From Granulicella arctica (lineage in GTDB: Bacteria > Acidobacteriota > Terriglobia > Terriglobales > Acidobacteriaceae), in assembly GCF_025685605.1 (NCBI RefSeq), contig NZ_JAGTUT010000001.1, forward strand, positions 4,464,001 to 4,528,000: 64,000 bases of DNA, read 5' to 3'. This document shows, in pieces, positions 50,620-59,885 of this stretch (its first letter is position 1; each line of letters begins with the position of its first letter). Made by a program: the position numbers and the translations under genes. Under the pieces are notes generated by a model. It did no database searches and had not been told where the DNA came from. It worked only from the letters and a program-made list of their open reading frames with translations.

Positions 50620-52176
50620 ATGACCCGCGCTGAGATGTTCGCGTTGTTGGATGGCGAATTTGATGTACTGGTAATTGGTGGCGGGGCGACCGGCCTTGGC
50701 ATCGCTGTGGATGCGGCGACGCGAGGCTACAGGATCGCGCTGGTGGAGGCGGGCGACTTCGCGCAGGCTACGTCGAGCCGTGCTACGAAGCTTGTGCACG
50801 GCGGCGTGCGGTACCTGGCTAGCGGGCAGATTCATCTTGTCTATGAGGCGCTGCATGAGCGCGCAGTGATGGTGCGGAATGCGCCACACCTGGTTCACCC
50901 ACTGCCCTTCATCATTCCTGCAAATCATCTTTGGGAGTTGCCTTACTACGGCATGGGATTGACGCTATATGACTTTCTGTCTGGCAAGTCGACACTCGGG
51001 CCGACGAAGGTGCTAGGTAAAAAGGCGACACTGGGGCGCATCCCCGGGCTGGCGAGCAAGGGCTTGAGTGGTGGGATTTTGTATCACGATGGGCAGTTCA
51101 ATGATGCCCGTCTGGCGCTGGCGCTGGCGCGGACGGCTGTCGACCATGACGCTGTGGTGGCGAACTATACGCGCTGTACGAGCCTGATCCATACAGATGG
51201 GAAGGCGACTGGCGCGGTCGTTCGGGACCTTGAGACAGGAGCTGAGACCACGGTGCGGGCGAAGGTCGTGATCAACGCTACGGGCATCTTTACGGATGAG
51301 GTGCGGCACCTTGATGAACCGGGGCTACCAGACCTGCTGACGGTGAGCCGTGGCACGCACATTGTGGTGCGGGCACAGATTCTCGGTGGCGATAACGCGA
51401 TCATGGTGCCGAAGACGGATGACGGGCGCGTCATCTTCCTCATACCCTGGCAGGGGCGTGTTGTGATCGGGACGACTGACCTCCCGGCGAAGGAGTCCGT
51501 GATGGAGCCGGGGCATACGGCGGCGGAGATTGACTATCTGCTGGAGCTTGCGAATCTCTATCTTGATCGAAAGATTGGCAAGGCTGACATTCTGTCGGTG
51601 TTTTCTGGGCTGCGTCCGCTGGTAACGGGAAAGGGTTCGACTACTTCGAAGTTGTCGCGGGAGCACCACATCGATGCTTCTGCAAGCGGTCTGATCACGG
51701 TGGCCGGGGGGAAGTGGACGACGTATCGCCGGATGGCTGAGGACACGCTGAACTTCGCTATCAAGCAGGGTGCGCTGGATGCCCGGAAGTGTATTTCAGC
51801 AACGATTCGACTGCGTGGAGCAGTGGGCGTGCCTTCGGCGGATGATCGGTATCTGCGGGAGTATGGATCGGATGCTGCCGCCGTTGAGGCGCTGATTTCT
51901 AGTGAGCCTGCATTGGGGGCGCTGCTGGATGCGGAGCTGCCCTACACGTTCGCGCAGGTGGTGTACGGGGTCCGGGCGGAGATGGCGCGGACGGTTGAGG
52001 ATGTGTTGTCGCGGCGAACAAGGGCGCTGCTGCTGGATGCAACGGCGGCGATGCGGGCTGCTCCGGCGGTGGCTACGTTGATGGCGCGTGAGTTGGGGTA
52101 TGGGGTGGACTGGCAAAAGGCGCAGGTGACGGCGTTTCTTGCGCTCGCGAAGGCTGATTATCTGCTGGCGGATTGA
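50620..52176 (+). CDS. glpD: Glycerol-3-phosphate dehydrogenase, FAD-dependent
   Basis: This protein of about 518 residues oxidises glycerol-3-phosphate to dihydroxyacetone phosphate with electrons passed to quinone. The FAD-binding DVLVIGGGATGLGIAVDAATRG is at the N-terminus, followed by SSRATKLVHGGVRYL, VVINATGIFTDEVR and SGLRPLV with the GGKWTTYRRMAED loop. The C-terminal domain carries the membrane-proximal helices. I chose ATG 50620, preceded by GAGG, over the in-frame GTG at 50575. It follows glpF at 45 bp. Confidence 0.95.
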   Translation: MTRAEMFALLDGEFDVLVIGGGATGLGIAVDAATRGYRIALVEAGDFAQATSSRATKLVHGGVRYLASGQIHLVYEALHERAVMVRNAPHLVHPLPFIIPANHLWELPYYGMGLTLYDFLSGKSTLGPTKVLGKKATLGRIPGLASKGLSGGILYHDGQFNDARLALALARTAVDHDAVVANYTRCTSLIHTDGKATGAVVRDLETGAETTVRAKVVINATGIFTDEVRHLDEPGLPDLLTVSRGTHIVVRAQILGGDNAIMVPKTDDGRVIFLIPWQGRVVIGTTDLPAKESVMEPGHTAAEIDYLLELANLYLDRKIGKADILSVFSGLRPLVTGKGSTTSKLSREHHIDASASGLITVAGGKWTTYRRMAEDTLNFAIKQGALDARKCISATIRLRGAVGVPSADDRYLREYGSDAAAVEALISSEPALGALLDAELPYTFAQVVYGVRAEMARTVEDVLSRRTRALLLDATAAMRAAPAVATLMARELGYGVDWQKAQVTAFLALAKADYLLAD

Positions 52177-52197
52177 AGCCTGAGGGATTCAATCCGC
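52168..52197 (+). terminator. 10-bp stem hairpin at the end of glpD
   Basis: GCGGATTGAA (52168-52177) pairs perfectly with TTCAATCCGC (52188-52197) around a 10-nt loop; the glpD stop codon lies in the left arm. The next gene is convergent, so the hairpin probably ends the glp transcript. Confidence 0.6.
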
Positions 52198-52211
52198 CTT
52201 GCTGCCAACAG

Positions 52212-53633
52212 CTATTTTTTAGGCATGTACTCATCGCGCAGTCGCGTCTGACGGGTCTCCATCGGGATGGCTACGCCGTCAATATAGACCTGCTTGACGC
52301 TGGTGCGCACGTCGAGCGGATCACCGTTCGCGATGACGACGTTAGCTGTCTTGCCGATGTCGAGCGAGCCGAGTTTATCGGCCATGCCCCACATCTCGGC
52401 GGGATTGATTGTGAGGGCTTTTAGGGCTTCATCGTAGGGAAGTCCGTAGGCTACAGCGAAGCCGGCGGCGTAGGGCAGGTTGCGATTGAACTCTACGGAG
52501 TACGAGGCGAAGGCTATCTTGACGCCGCGCTTCTGGAGTTCGGCGGGCATGGAGTAGACGGCATCATAGCGCTCATTCGCATCGGGAAAGTCGTAGATTG
52601 GCCCGAAGATGACAGGCACCTTGTAGGCGGCAATCTTGTCGAGGACATCCTGTGAGTGCGTGACGTGGTTCAGGACTACCTTGAGGTGGAACTCCTGCGC
52701 GAGGGCCATGGCTACCTCTACGTCATGGCCTTCGTAGGCTCCGAGGATGACGGGGCGCTCGCCCCTGAGATACGGGAGTAGAGCTTCGTTGCGCAGGTCG
52801 AACTTGCCCGTTGGGCCGCCCCCTTTCCTGCCGGTAGATTCCGTCTCATCGGCCTTTGCGCTGGCTGGCTTCTTCGCGACCTCAGCCTTCTTGACCATGT
52901 ACTCCTGCGCATCAAGGAGCGCCTGTCGAAGCTGTGAGATCTCGCCCATGCGGGTGGAGGGGAAGCCTCGACCCGCTCCGCCTTCACCGCCTCGTCCACC
53001 GCGTTTGGGCTCCTGGCCGAAGTTCATGGCAAGGGCTACATCTTTGGTCACGATCATGGTGTCGCGATCGCGTCCGGCGAGTTGAATGAAGATGTCCTGA
53101 CCGGGCATGGTGTCGGATGATTCGGGCGCGACGATGGCGTTGGTGACACCATTGAAGCGATCGATCGGGATGCGCTCGGTTTCGGCATGGAAGGCGTCGT
53201 AGACGTGCATCTGGGGATAGATCTCTTCACTGGTTTCGACGAGATCGGAGTTGACGCGGTCTGATTCGATCTCGACAAGCCCGAGGTTGGTTTCGGAGTC
53301 GATGAGGCCGGGGTAGACGGTCATGCCGGTGGCATCGATCTTCGTTGCGCCCGAAGGAATCTTGACCGAACTTGCAGCACCTATCGCGACAATCTTGCCG
53401 CCTTGCAGGACGATGGTGCCGTGCTCAATCACGCCGTGAGTGATGGTGAGTAGCTTGCCGTTCGTAATGGCGATGGCGGCTGAGCCTGGGGTGGTGTCGA
53501 CCATCCTTGCCTGCGCGTGGAGCGAAACCGGGGTAACAAGCAGGAGAGCTACCGCTGCTGCGTGACCGATGCTGATGAGGCGGGACGAGAAGCAGATTCC
53601 TTCGCTTTGCTGCGGAATGACAAAAGAGCGCAT
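52212..53633 (-). CDS. Secreted amidohydrolase-like protein lacking the HxH metal motif
   Basis: This 473-residue protein has a signal-like hydrophobic segment (about 22-42) after an N-terminal extension encoded by a repeat. The amidohydrolase fold is recognised by ITHGVIEHGTIVLQGGKIVAIGA, MTVYPGLIDSETNLG and SLDIGKTANVVIANGDPLDVRTSVKQVYIDG. Where active members have the first two metal histidines (HxH), it has SET-NLG, so it may be inactive or a structural partner of the adjacent active homologue. Start overlaps the preceding stop in TAATG, so translation is coupled. The middle has a GGRGGEGGAGRG linker. Confidence 0.82.
   Translation of the reverse strand: MRSFVIPQQSEGICFSSRLISIGHAAAVALLLVTPVSLHAQARMVDTTPGSAAIAITNGKLLTITHGVIEHGTIVLQGGKIVAIGAASSVKIPSGATKIDATGMTVYPGLIDSETNLGLVEIESDRVNSDLVETSEEIYPQMHVYDAFHAETERIPIDRFNGVTNAIVAPESSDTMPGQDIFIQLAGRDRDTMIVTKDVALAMNFGQEPKRGGRGGEGGAGRGFPSTRMGEISQLRQALLDAQEYMVKKAEVAKKPASAKADETESTGRKGGGPTGKFDLRNEALLPYLRGERPVILGAYEGHDVEVAMALAQEFHLKVVLNHVTHSQDVLDKIAAYKVPVIFGPIYDFPDANERYDAVYSMPAELQKRGVKIAFASYSVEFNRNLPYAAGFAVAYGLPYDEALKALTINPAEMWGMADKLGSLDIGKTANVVIANGDPLDVRTSVKQVYIDGVAIPMETRQTRLRDEYMPKK
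53592..53626. repeat. REP-like variant encoding the N-terminus of the second amidohydrolase
   Basis: GCAGATTCCTTCGCTTTGC and GCGGAATGACAAAAG form a variant of the CCTTCG...GATGAC repeat, here as CCTTCGCTTTGCTGCGGAATGACA. It codes for residues about 3-15 (SFVIPQQSEGICF) of the amidohydrolase at 52212-53633, before its signal segment. Confidence 0.55.
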
Positions 53634-54958
53634 TAGTTTCCACCTTCTTCGTCGTCTGAGCCGCCGAAGCCGCCGGTGTGCATGACGCCATTGAAGTGCG
53701 TTGTTCCAAAGCCCTTGAGGCTGGAGTCAAAGAAGAGGTCGCCGTCGATGTAGACCTTCTCAGCGCGGGCGTAGGTGGAGAGGGGATCGACGTTCCAGAT
53801 GACGAGGTCGGCATCCTTACCGGTGTCGATGGAGCCTACTTTATCGTCGACGCCGATGATCCACGCAGGGTTTAGCGTGATCATGCGGAGAGCCTCTTCT
53901 TCGGTCGCTCCGCCGTAGTGGATCATCTTGCCTGCTTCCTGATTCAGCCGGCGAACCTGGTCGTTGGAGTCACTCTTGAGGGCTACGCGGACGCCCTCGT
54001 GCATGGACATGACAGCGTTCCATGGAATGGCGTCCCAAGCCTCATCCTTGAAGCCCCACCAGTCAGCGAAGGTGGCGATGGCGGTGTCATCCTTGGCGAT
54101 CTTGTCGCCGACCTTGTACATCTCGAGGGCGTGATGAAAGGCACGAATCTTGTAGCCGTACTCGTGCGCGAGAGCTTCCTCGGTGAGGAACTCGTCGGCG
54201 CGGTAGCAGTGAATCTGCACATAGAGCTTGCCGCTGAGAACTTCGGCGAGCGCTTCAAGCTTGAGGTCGCGGTGCGGAACTTTCAAATCTTTGTCGCCCT
54301 TGGCGAGTTTGGCGTTGTAGTCGTCCCACTCCTTGCGATAGACCTTGGCGTCTTCAAAGGCCTGACGCATGACCTCAAAGTTGCCCATACGGGTGGATGG
54401 CACCTGATTGCGGCTGCCATAGACGCGCTTGGGGTTCTCGCCGCTGGCGAATTTAATCGAGCGCGGTGCGTTCGGGAAGAGCATCTCTTCGCGGGCGAGG
54501 CCGAACTTGTTCTTGATGACGACGGCCTGGCCGCCGATCATATTGGCGGAGCCGTGGAGGAGCAGTTCCGTAGTGACGCCGCCAGCCAACGCTTGATAGA
54601 GAGCCTTGTCGCTGTTGTCGAAGGCGTCGATCATCATCATGCTTGGGGTGACGGGGCTGGTGGCCTCGTTGACGTCGTTGCCGAGTGCGGAGTGCGAGTG
54701 CGGATCGATGATGCCCGGAGTGATGAACTTGCCGGTCGCATCGACGACGGTGGCTCCAGCGGGCGCGGCTACGGTAGCTCCGACACCGGCGATCTTGCCG
54801 TTATGGACCCATACGCTGCCGTGCTCGATGGTGCCGTGAGTCACGGTCATGACGGTGGCGTTCTTGAGAACGAGATCGGGAACAGCCTGCGCGATGGCCT
54901 GCACCGCGAAGGCGAGAAAGCAGAATGTGGCGAGGCCGGTCGTGCGTGGACGTGTCAA
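53633..54958 (-). CDS. Secreted amidohydrolase, imidazolonepropionase-like
   Basis: This 441-residue protein has a signal peptide (about 1-22). The amidohydrolase (beta/alpha)8 fold has the metal motif HSH in IIDPHSHSALG, a later histidine in VQIHCYRADEF, and the C-terminal NPAWIIGVDDKVGSIDTGKDADLVIWNVDPLS. These suggest a metal-dependent hydrolase of the imidazolonepropionase/dipeptidase-like group, substrate unknown. The start is TTG 54958, with GGAGG 6 nt upstream. It is coupled to the following, motif-less homologue. Confidence 0.88.
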   Translation of the reverse strand: MTRPRTTGLATFCFLAFAVQAIAQAVPDLVLKNATVMTVTHGTIEHGSVWVHNGKIAGVGATVAAPAGATVVDATGKFITPGIIDPHSHSALGNDVNEATSPVTPSMMMIDAFDNSDKALYQALAGGVTTELLLHGSANMIGGQAVVIKNKFGLAREEMLFPNAPRSIKFASGENPKRVYGSRNQVPSTRMGNFEVMRQAFEDAKVYRKEWDDYNAKLAKGDKDLKVPHRDLKLEALAEVLSGKLYVQIHCYRADEFLTEEALAHEYGYKIRAFHHALEMYKVGDKIAKDDTAIATFADWWGFKDEAWDAIPWNAVMSMHEGVRVALKSDSNDQVRRLNQEAGKMIHYGGATEEEALRMITLNPAWIIGVDDKVGSIDTGKDADLVIWNVDPLSTYARAEKVYIDGDLFFDSSLKGFGTTHFNGVMHTGGFGGSDDEEGGN

Positions 54959-55058
54959 AACATGCCTCCAAAACTGTTAGTACGAGGGTTGCTGGAATAG
55001 GCAGATAGTAGCAGATGGCTTTGAAGCAATGCGAACAGGCGGTCTAGAATCAAGAGCT

Positions 55059-55472
55059 ATGAAGATCCTTTTCGAGGGTATACGTGGGTGTCGCAAAGGG
55101 CCCGAGCAGTGGTTTACCGGTACTGTGTGGATCGATGAGGTGGTGGCAGGTAATGCGCCATCACGGCTGAAGGTAAATCGTGTGATGTTTGAACCGGCTG
55201 CGCGGACGGCGTGGCATACCCATCCCGTAGGCCAGGCGCTCCACGTCGTCTCAGGCGTTGGGCTTGTTCAGAAAAAAGGTGAGGCAATACAGGTAATTCG
55301 ATCCGGCGATTCAGTGTGGATCGAGGCGAATGAGCTGCACTGGCACGGCGCTGTTCCAGGCCGGACGTTCGTTCATCTGGCGATGCAGGAGATGGACGAA
55401 CGTGGCGTGGATGTGGTGTGGCTCGACCATGTAACCGAAGAGGAGTACGACGAGTATCAGGACGAGAGTTAG
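55059..55472 (+). CDS. Cupin-domain protein
   Basis: This 137-residue single-domain cupin has motif 1 AWHTHPVGQALHVVSG (His metal ligands and Glu/Gln) and motif 2 in DSVWIEANELHWHGAVPG. Such proteins are dioxygenases, isomerases or storage/binding proteins; the substrate is unknown. ATG 55059 follows AAGAG. It converges with the ribulokinase gene with 3 bp between the stops. Confidence 0.85.
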   Translation: MKILFEGIRGCRKGPEQWFTGTVWIDEVVAGNAPSRLKVNRVMFEPAARTAWHTHPVGQALHVVSGVGLVQKKGEAIQVIRSGDSVWIEANELHWHGAVPGRTFVHLAMQEMDERGVDVVWLDHVTEEEYDEYQDES

Positions 55473-55475
55473 CGG

Positions 55476-57116
55476 CTAGGCACTCTCTTGTTCAGGCTCG
55501 TTTTCTGCGGAAGGCCCGACAATCTCTGCGGTCTCGTGAAGGTCGAGACATTCTTTGCGAATGGCTCGCAGGCCTGGCAGGATCTGGCCGAGCGGAACTG
55601 CTGAGGCCTCCGACGATCCAAGGGCAAAGTAGGCACTGCGGAAGAGCGGGTAAAGGCGGTCGTACCGGGCGACCTCTTCTGGCTGTGGGTGGAAGACCTT
55701 GAAGGGCGGGCAGAGTGTATCCTGCGCTGCTTCAATCGAGGGGAAATCTCCTGCGGCCAGAAAGGCGAAGATGACGGAGCCAAGGCTGGTCACGTCGCCA
55801 TCCGGCACGAGCACCGGCTTGTTCAGCGCGTTCGCGTAGATCTGATTGAGCTTCGCGTTACGCTTGGGAATGCCGCCGCCGTTGATGACGCGGTTGATGG
55901 GTGCGCCGTTCTCTTCCATGCGCTCAAAGATGACGCGCGTGTGGAGCGCTGTACCTTCTACCGCGGCGAAGAGTTCGTCTGCTGCGGTGTGATACAAGTT
56001 CCAGCCGAAGGTCACTCCGCCAAGCTCCGGGTTGACGAGGACGGTGCGGTCGCCGTTATCCCACGTGAGGCGGAGGAGGCCGGTCTGGCCAGCGAGGTAA
56101 TTTTCGGTGGCTTTGGAGAGTTCGGCAACGGTCGAGTTGGCGCGCCTGGCGATTGCGGCGAAGATGTCGCCGACGGCGGACATGCCTGCCTCGATGCCAA
56201 CCTTTGCCGGATCGACTGAGCCCGGGACGACGCCGCAGACGCCGGGGACGAGGGTCTGCTGATCGCTCATGCCGATGATGCAGGTGGAGGTGCCGATGAC
56301 GTTGACGACATCGCCGAGGCGGATGTTTGCGCCGATCGCATCCCAGTGGGCGTCAAATGCGCCGGTAGGTATGGGAATTCCGGCTTCGAGGCCTAGTTTT
56401 GCGGCCCAGTCTTCGCTGAGATGTCCAGCGAGAAGGTCTGAGGTTTGGTACTTGCCGACAATCTTGTCGCGAACGCCGGCGAGCAGTGGATCGATGCTGA
56501 CGAGGAACTCTTCCGGCGGAAGTCCACCCCATTTTGGGTTCCACATCCACTTGTGACCCATGGCGCAGATGCTGCGGGCAATCTCGTTCGGGTCCGTCAC
56601 GCCGCAGAGAGTGGCGGCTACCATGTCGCAGTGCTCGACGGCGGTGACGAATTTCGCGCGCAGCGAGGGGTTGTTACGGAGCCAGTGGAGGAGCTTGGAC
56701 CATCCCCATTCCGAGGAGTAGACGCCGCCGCACCACTCGATGCCTTCGAAGCTCTGGGCGTGCGCCGCGGCCGTAATCTCTTCGGCTTCGCGGGCGGCGC
56801 GATGGTCGGCCCACAGGTAATATTCGCCGAGCGGAACGAGATTTTCCCCAACCATGACGATGCTCGAGCCGGTTGTATCCAGCGCAACGGCCCGGATCTC
56901 TGAACCCTTGATGCCGCTGACCTGGACGGCCTCGTGCATGGCCTTGGTGAGCGCGTTCATCTGGTCGTCGTGGCTTTGGGTAGCCAGATTGGGATCGGTA
57001 GCGGAGCGATGAAGATGGTATTCGGCTGAAGCCATGCCCAGTTTTCCGCGCTCTTTGTCGAAGATGGAGATACGAACGCTAAGGGTTCCGAAGTCGACGC
57101 CTGCCACTATGCTCAC
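55476..57116 (-). CDS. araB: Ribulokinase (FGGY family)
   Basis: This protein of about 546 residues phosphorylates L-ribulose (and D-ribulose) at C5. It begins SIVAGVDFGTLSVRISIFD, contains VALDTTGSSIVMVGENLVPLGEYYLWADHRA, AFDAHWDAIGANI and GTSTCIIGMSDQQ, and ends with NGGGIPKRNAKLNQIYAN, all ribulokinase features. The start is GTG 57116 with AAGGA 7 nt upstream. No araA or araD lies in the window, so it is not part of a visible arabinose operon. Length is close to E. coli AraB. Confidence 0.9.
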   Translation of the reverse strand: MSIVAGVDFGTLSVRISIFDKERGKLGMASAEYHLHRSATDPNLATQSHDDQMNALTKAMHEAVQVSGIKGSEIRAVALDTTGSSIVMVGENLVPLGEYYLWADHRAAREAEEITAAAHAQSFEGIEWCGGVYSSEWGWSKLLHWLRNNPSLRAKFVTAVEHCDMVAATLCGVTDPNEIARSICAMGHKWMWNPKWGGLPPEEFLVSIDPLLAGVRDKIVGKYQTSDLLAGHLSEDWAAKLGLEAGIPIPTGAFDAHWDAIGANIRLGDVVNVIGTSTCIIGMSDQQTLVPGVCGVVPGSVDPAKVGIEAGMSAVGDIFAAIARRANSTVAELSKATENYLAGQTGLLRLTWDNGDRTVLVNPELGGVTFGWNLYHTAADELFAAVEGTALHTRVIFERMEENGAPINRVINGGGIPKRNAKLNQIYANALNKPVLVPDGDVTSLGSVIFAFLAAGDFPSIEAAQDTLCPPFKVFHPQPEEVARYDRLYPLFRSAYFALGSSEASAVPLGQILPGLRAIRKECLDLHETAEIVGPSAENEPEQESA

Positions 57117-57223
57117 GGGATTTGTCCTTGTTGGAAATCGTTTACTGGCTGCCCTTTGGAGTGTAGCGCAGTGCGGCAAGGCTTGAGGAGTGGCAGTCGG
57201 ACAAGGAACGTTGAGGCACGCAC

Positions 57224-57267
57224 GACACCCTATTCTCCTGCAATTCATTGTAGGAGGATAGGGTGTC
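57224..57267 (-). terminator. 16-bp hairpin between the secreted-protein gene and araB
   Basis: GACACCCTATTCTCCT (57224-57239) pairs with AGGAGGATAGGGTGTC (57252-57267) over 16 bp with one G:T pair and a 12-nt loop. It lies downstream of the 57293-58165 gene stop and upstream of araB on the same strand. There is no T-run. Confidence 0.6.
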
Positions 57268-57292
57268 TGGCGCTGTCGTTGGTGCGGAGGGG

Positions 57293-58165
57293 TTAGCGGG
57301 GGAGAATGCGGGAGTTTGCGGGTACTGGAGATGGGAAGCCGAGGACAGGGTAACGGCCTTTGCCCTGATCCTGAGCCTGGCAGTGGGAGAGGCAGGTCGA
57401 CGGTGGCGGGGCTACTTCGACGGAGTCCTCGCCAAGAACAGCACCCATGCGGCCACCGCTTGCGACGCGCCACACTGAGGTGCCACCGCTCTGGTGGATC
57501 TTGGTGGAATCCTGTGCGGAGTCACGGCCTACGAAGAGGGGAAAGCCATCCGCTGCCATGTTGACACGCGGCGTAATCGGCACAGGTGTGCAGGACGGCG
57601 TGAATGGACCGCCAGCAGGGCAGAGGGGAAGGGGTGGTGGGGGCGGCCCGAAGTTTGGATTGTTGAAGTAGTAGATGTTCGGCCCGAGGATGTGGGTGAA
57701 GTCGGTGGCGGTGAGGTCGGCGCGCTCGGCCTCAAGCTGGAAGATGCCGCCGGAGCTACAGTCAAGAGCCTGGATCTTGATGTCGATGCCTGGGCCGCTT
57801 CGTGCGATGAGCAGGGTGCCGCCGGAGTTCTGAACGGTGACGTCGCTGGTGAGGGTGAGGCCGCGAAGGTCTGGTGACTTGCTGGCGAAGACGACGAGCG
57901 GCGTGGTGGTGAGGCGGTCGGCTGCGGGTGCGCCGGTGAGGGTGAAGTTGCGGATGCCGAGGGTAGCGGAGTCGACGTCGAACTCAACGTACTTGCCGAC
58001 AACCTTGATGGTGGTGGGAATGTTCGCGACGGCGATGCCGTTCGTGTCAACGTTTGCAGCGAGGGTGAAGCCACCGTTGACGCAGCCTGCTTCTTTTGCC
58101 GCGAAGGCGGAGGTTGTAGCTGCCGCAAGGGTGAAGGTTGCAAGGAGCTTCAGCGTGTACGTCAT
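57293..58165 (-). CDS. Secreted hypothetical protein with disulfide-rich, proline-rich tail
   Basis: This 290-residue protein has a signal peptide (1-22, ending TTSAFAAK). The central part is beta-rich (GGFTLAANVDTNGIAVANIPTTIKVVGKYVEF), with SPDLRGLTLTSDVTVQNSGG later. The C-terminal third is Pro-rich with four cysteines (LPLCPAGG, PSCTPVP, STCLSHCQ). I do not recognise a family. ATG 58165 follows AGAGG. It is flanked by hairpins on both sides. Confidence 0.6.
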   Translation of the reverse strand: MTYTLKLLATFTLAAATTSAFAAKEAGCVNGGFTLAANVDTNGIAVANIPTTIKVVGKYVEFDVDSATLGIRNFTLTGAPAADRLTTTPLVVFASKSPDLRGLTLTSDVTVQNSGGTLLIARSGPGIDIKIQALDCSSGGIFQLEAERADLTATDFTHILGPNIYYFNNPNFGPPPPPLPLCPAGGPFTPSCTPVPITPRVNMAADGFPLFVGRDSAQDSTKIHQSGGTSVWRVASGGRMGAVLGEDSVEVAPPPSTCLSHCQAQDQGKGRYPVLGFPSPVPANSRILPR

Positions 58166-58301
58166 AAAGGCCTCTTTCTCGGATAAGTGGTGCAATGAAG
58201 CAAGTCTGCTGGAAAAGTTTCCGCTAGTTGTCGAGGTTTGATCTGAGGATTGTCTCTTCTTTGTCGCCCGTCCAAAGGGGGAGAAACAGCCGTTCTTAAA
58301 T

Positions 58302-58354
58302 GCATAAAGCCCCACTCTGCCGTGATGAGAATCCGGGAGAGTAGGGTTTTGTGC
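58302..58354 (-). terminator. 17-bp imperfect hairpin between TIGR03118 gene and the next gene
   Basis: GCATAAAGCCCCACTCT (58302-58318) pairs with AGAGTAGGGTTTTGTGC (58338-58354), 16 of 17 positions including two G:T pairs, with a 19-nt loop. It lies 21 bp past the TIGR03118 stop on the minus strand and should end that transcript. Confidence 0.65.
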
Positions 58355-58375
58355 ATGATCTGAGCTAGTACATCT

Positions 58376-59596
58376 TTACTGGTCGTTGCCTTTGACCTGG
58401 TCCGTGGCGACGGGCTTCAGGTAGCCAAAGAGGCCGCCGGTACCGTTGGTGCCTGCCGTGAAGTACAACTCGCCGCCGGGAGTAGCTGCGGGGTCGTAGC
58501 TTCCTGCAGAGGCGCTGTTCGCAGGGCTGATGGCCCAGAGGCCGTTGATGGAGATGGTCTTGCCGGTAGCGTCCACGAGGAAGCCGTCGAACTTGCCGGT
58601 GGCGAGATCATAGGCTGCGATCGTGCCGCTGTTCTCGGTCGTACCGGCCCCTGCGAACTGACCGATGAGCAGGTCGTGGCTGAAGCTGCTGAAGTCGAGC
58701 GGCGCAAGCGCTACGCCCCACGGCGCGTTGAGCTGGTCGCCATGCTGGAGACGGCGGACGAGTTTGCCCTGGGCTGTGTAGATGTTGACGTAGCCAAGAC
58801 CGGGACCATCCGTTTCGAAGGGCTTGCCCGGCTGGTGCAGGACATACGTGACGACGATGTCATTGCCAATGGCCTGCACGTTGAAGGGGACGAAGTTGCG
58901 AGGAAGGAAGATATCAGTGAAGGGCTTGTCGTTGCCGCCGTTGCGATCGTCGTTGTCGCCATCACGATCGAAGTCGGAGGAGTGATCGTCTTCGGCCCGA
59001 AGCTTCACCTTGCTGAAGGCATTGTCGTAGACATCGACGCGGCCCTTGGTGAAGTTAGCGGCGTAGAGGTAGCGCTTGCCGTCGATGAAGGCGCTGGTCA
59101 GGCCGGTGTAGCTTGAGCCGTCCGTGGTCTTGACGACCGTAATGGCATTGACTGACGGCGCGGCTGCTCCCGGGAGGATCCCCACGGCAGGGTTCCATGC
59201 GGCGATGGTGCCGTCGATGGTAGCGAAGAGGAAGGCGGCAGGCTTGCCGGAGACAAGGAAGTCGGTTGGGCTGCCGTTGGCGATGGTGCCGGTCGGCGTT
59301 CCGGTCGGGAAGGTCTTGCTGATGGGATCAGCCTTCGGGATGGTCACGACAAGTGAATTCTTGGTGCCGGCGCCGTTGTAGAGCGTGCTGAGTCCGGTGC
59401 CCTGATCGGAGATCCACCACGGGCTGCCAGAGCTGCGCGAAAGACCCCATGGGTTGACGAGTTGCGGATCGGTTACGGGTGCGATGCCGGAGGTGTTCGC
59501 GACGAGATTGACCTGGGTGTAGTGCTGACCGAGGGCTATGCCGCTCAGAGTGAGAGCAAGTGAGGCGGTTGTAGTGAGGCGTGCTGCGATGTTCAT
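58376..59596 (-). CDS. TIGR03118-family secreted protein
   Basis: This 406-residue protein has a signal peptide (about 1-23). It matches the TIGR03118 family with YTQVNLVANTSGIAPVTDPQLVNPWGLSRSSGSPWWISDQGTGLSTLY near the N-terminus and SINGLWAISPANSA, PGGELYFTAGTNGTGGLFGYL near the C-terminus; a six-bladed propeller is likely. An Asp/Asn-rich insertion (AEDDHSSDFDRDGDNDDRNGG) resembles calcium-binding loops. The function of the family is not established. ATG 59596 follows AGGAG. Confidence 0.85.
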   Translation of the reverse strand: MNIAARLTTTASLALTLSGIALGQHYTQVNLVANTSGIAPVTDPQLVNPWGLSRSSGSPWWISDQGTGLSTLYNGAGTKNSLVVTIPKADPISKTFPTGTPTGTIANGSPTDFLVSGKPAAFLFATIDGTIAAWNPAVGILPGAAAPSVNAITVVKTTDGSSYTGLTSAFIDGKRYLYAANFTKGRVDVYDNAFSKVKLRAEDDHSSDFDRDGDNDDRNGGNDKPFTDIFLPRNFVPFNVQAIGNDIVVTYVLHQPGKPFETDGPGLGYVNIYTAQGKLVRRLQHGDQLNAPWGVALAPLDFSSFSHDLLIGQFAGAGTTENSGTIAAYDLATGKFDGFLVDATGKTISINGLWAISPANSASAGSYDPAATPGGELYFTAGTNGTGGLFGYLKPVATDQVKGNDQ

Positions 59597-59885
59597 GGCA
59601 ATCTCCTGATGGTGTAAGTCCCCGCGGGCCCCTTTGTAAAGACAATGCGCCGTTGCTGGTGGCTGGATAGATCGCAGGCGGGGAGAAAACTGGCTTCCAA
59701 ACCTTGCCAAGCTTACGGCGCTATAGGCCGTCCGTATGTCAGTGACTTGTCACGGTTGTGTCATCGTTTCAGGCGTCTGTATGCTTGTAGAACGTGCCAT
59801 GGTTTGTCGGCATCGAATGGCGCACGGTTCAACTATGCTCGGTTCTGAGTCCTCAGCCCCGCAGGGTACGGTAGACGGGATATCG

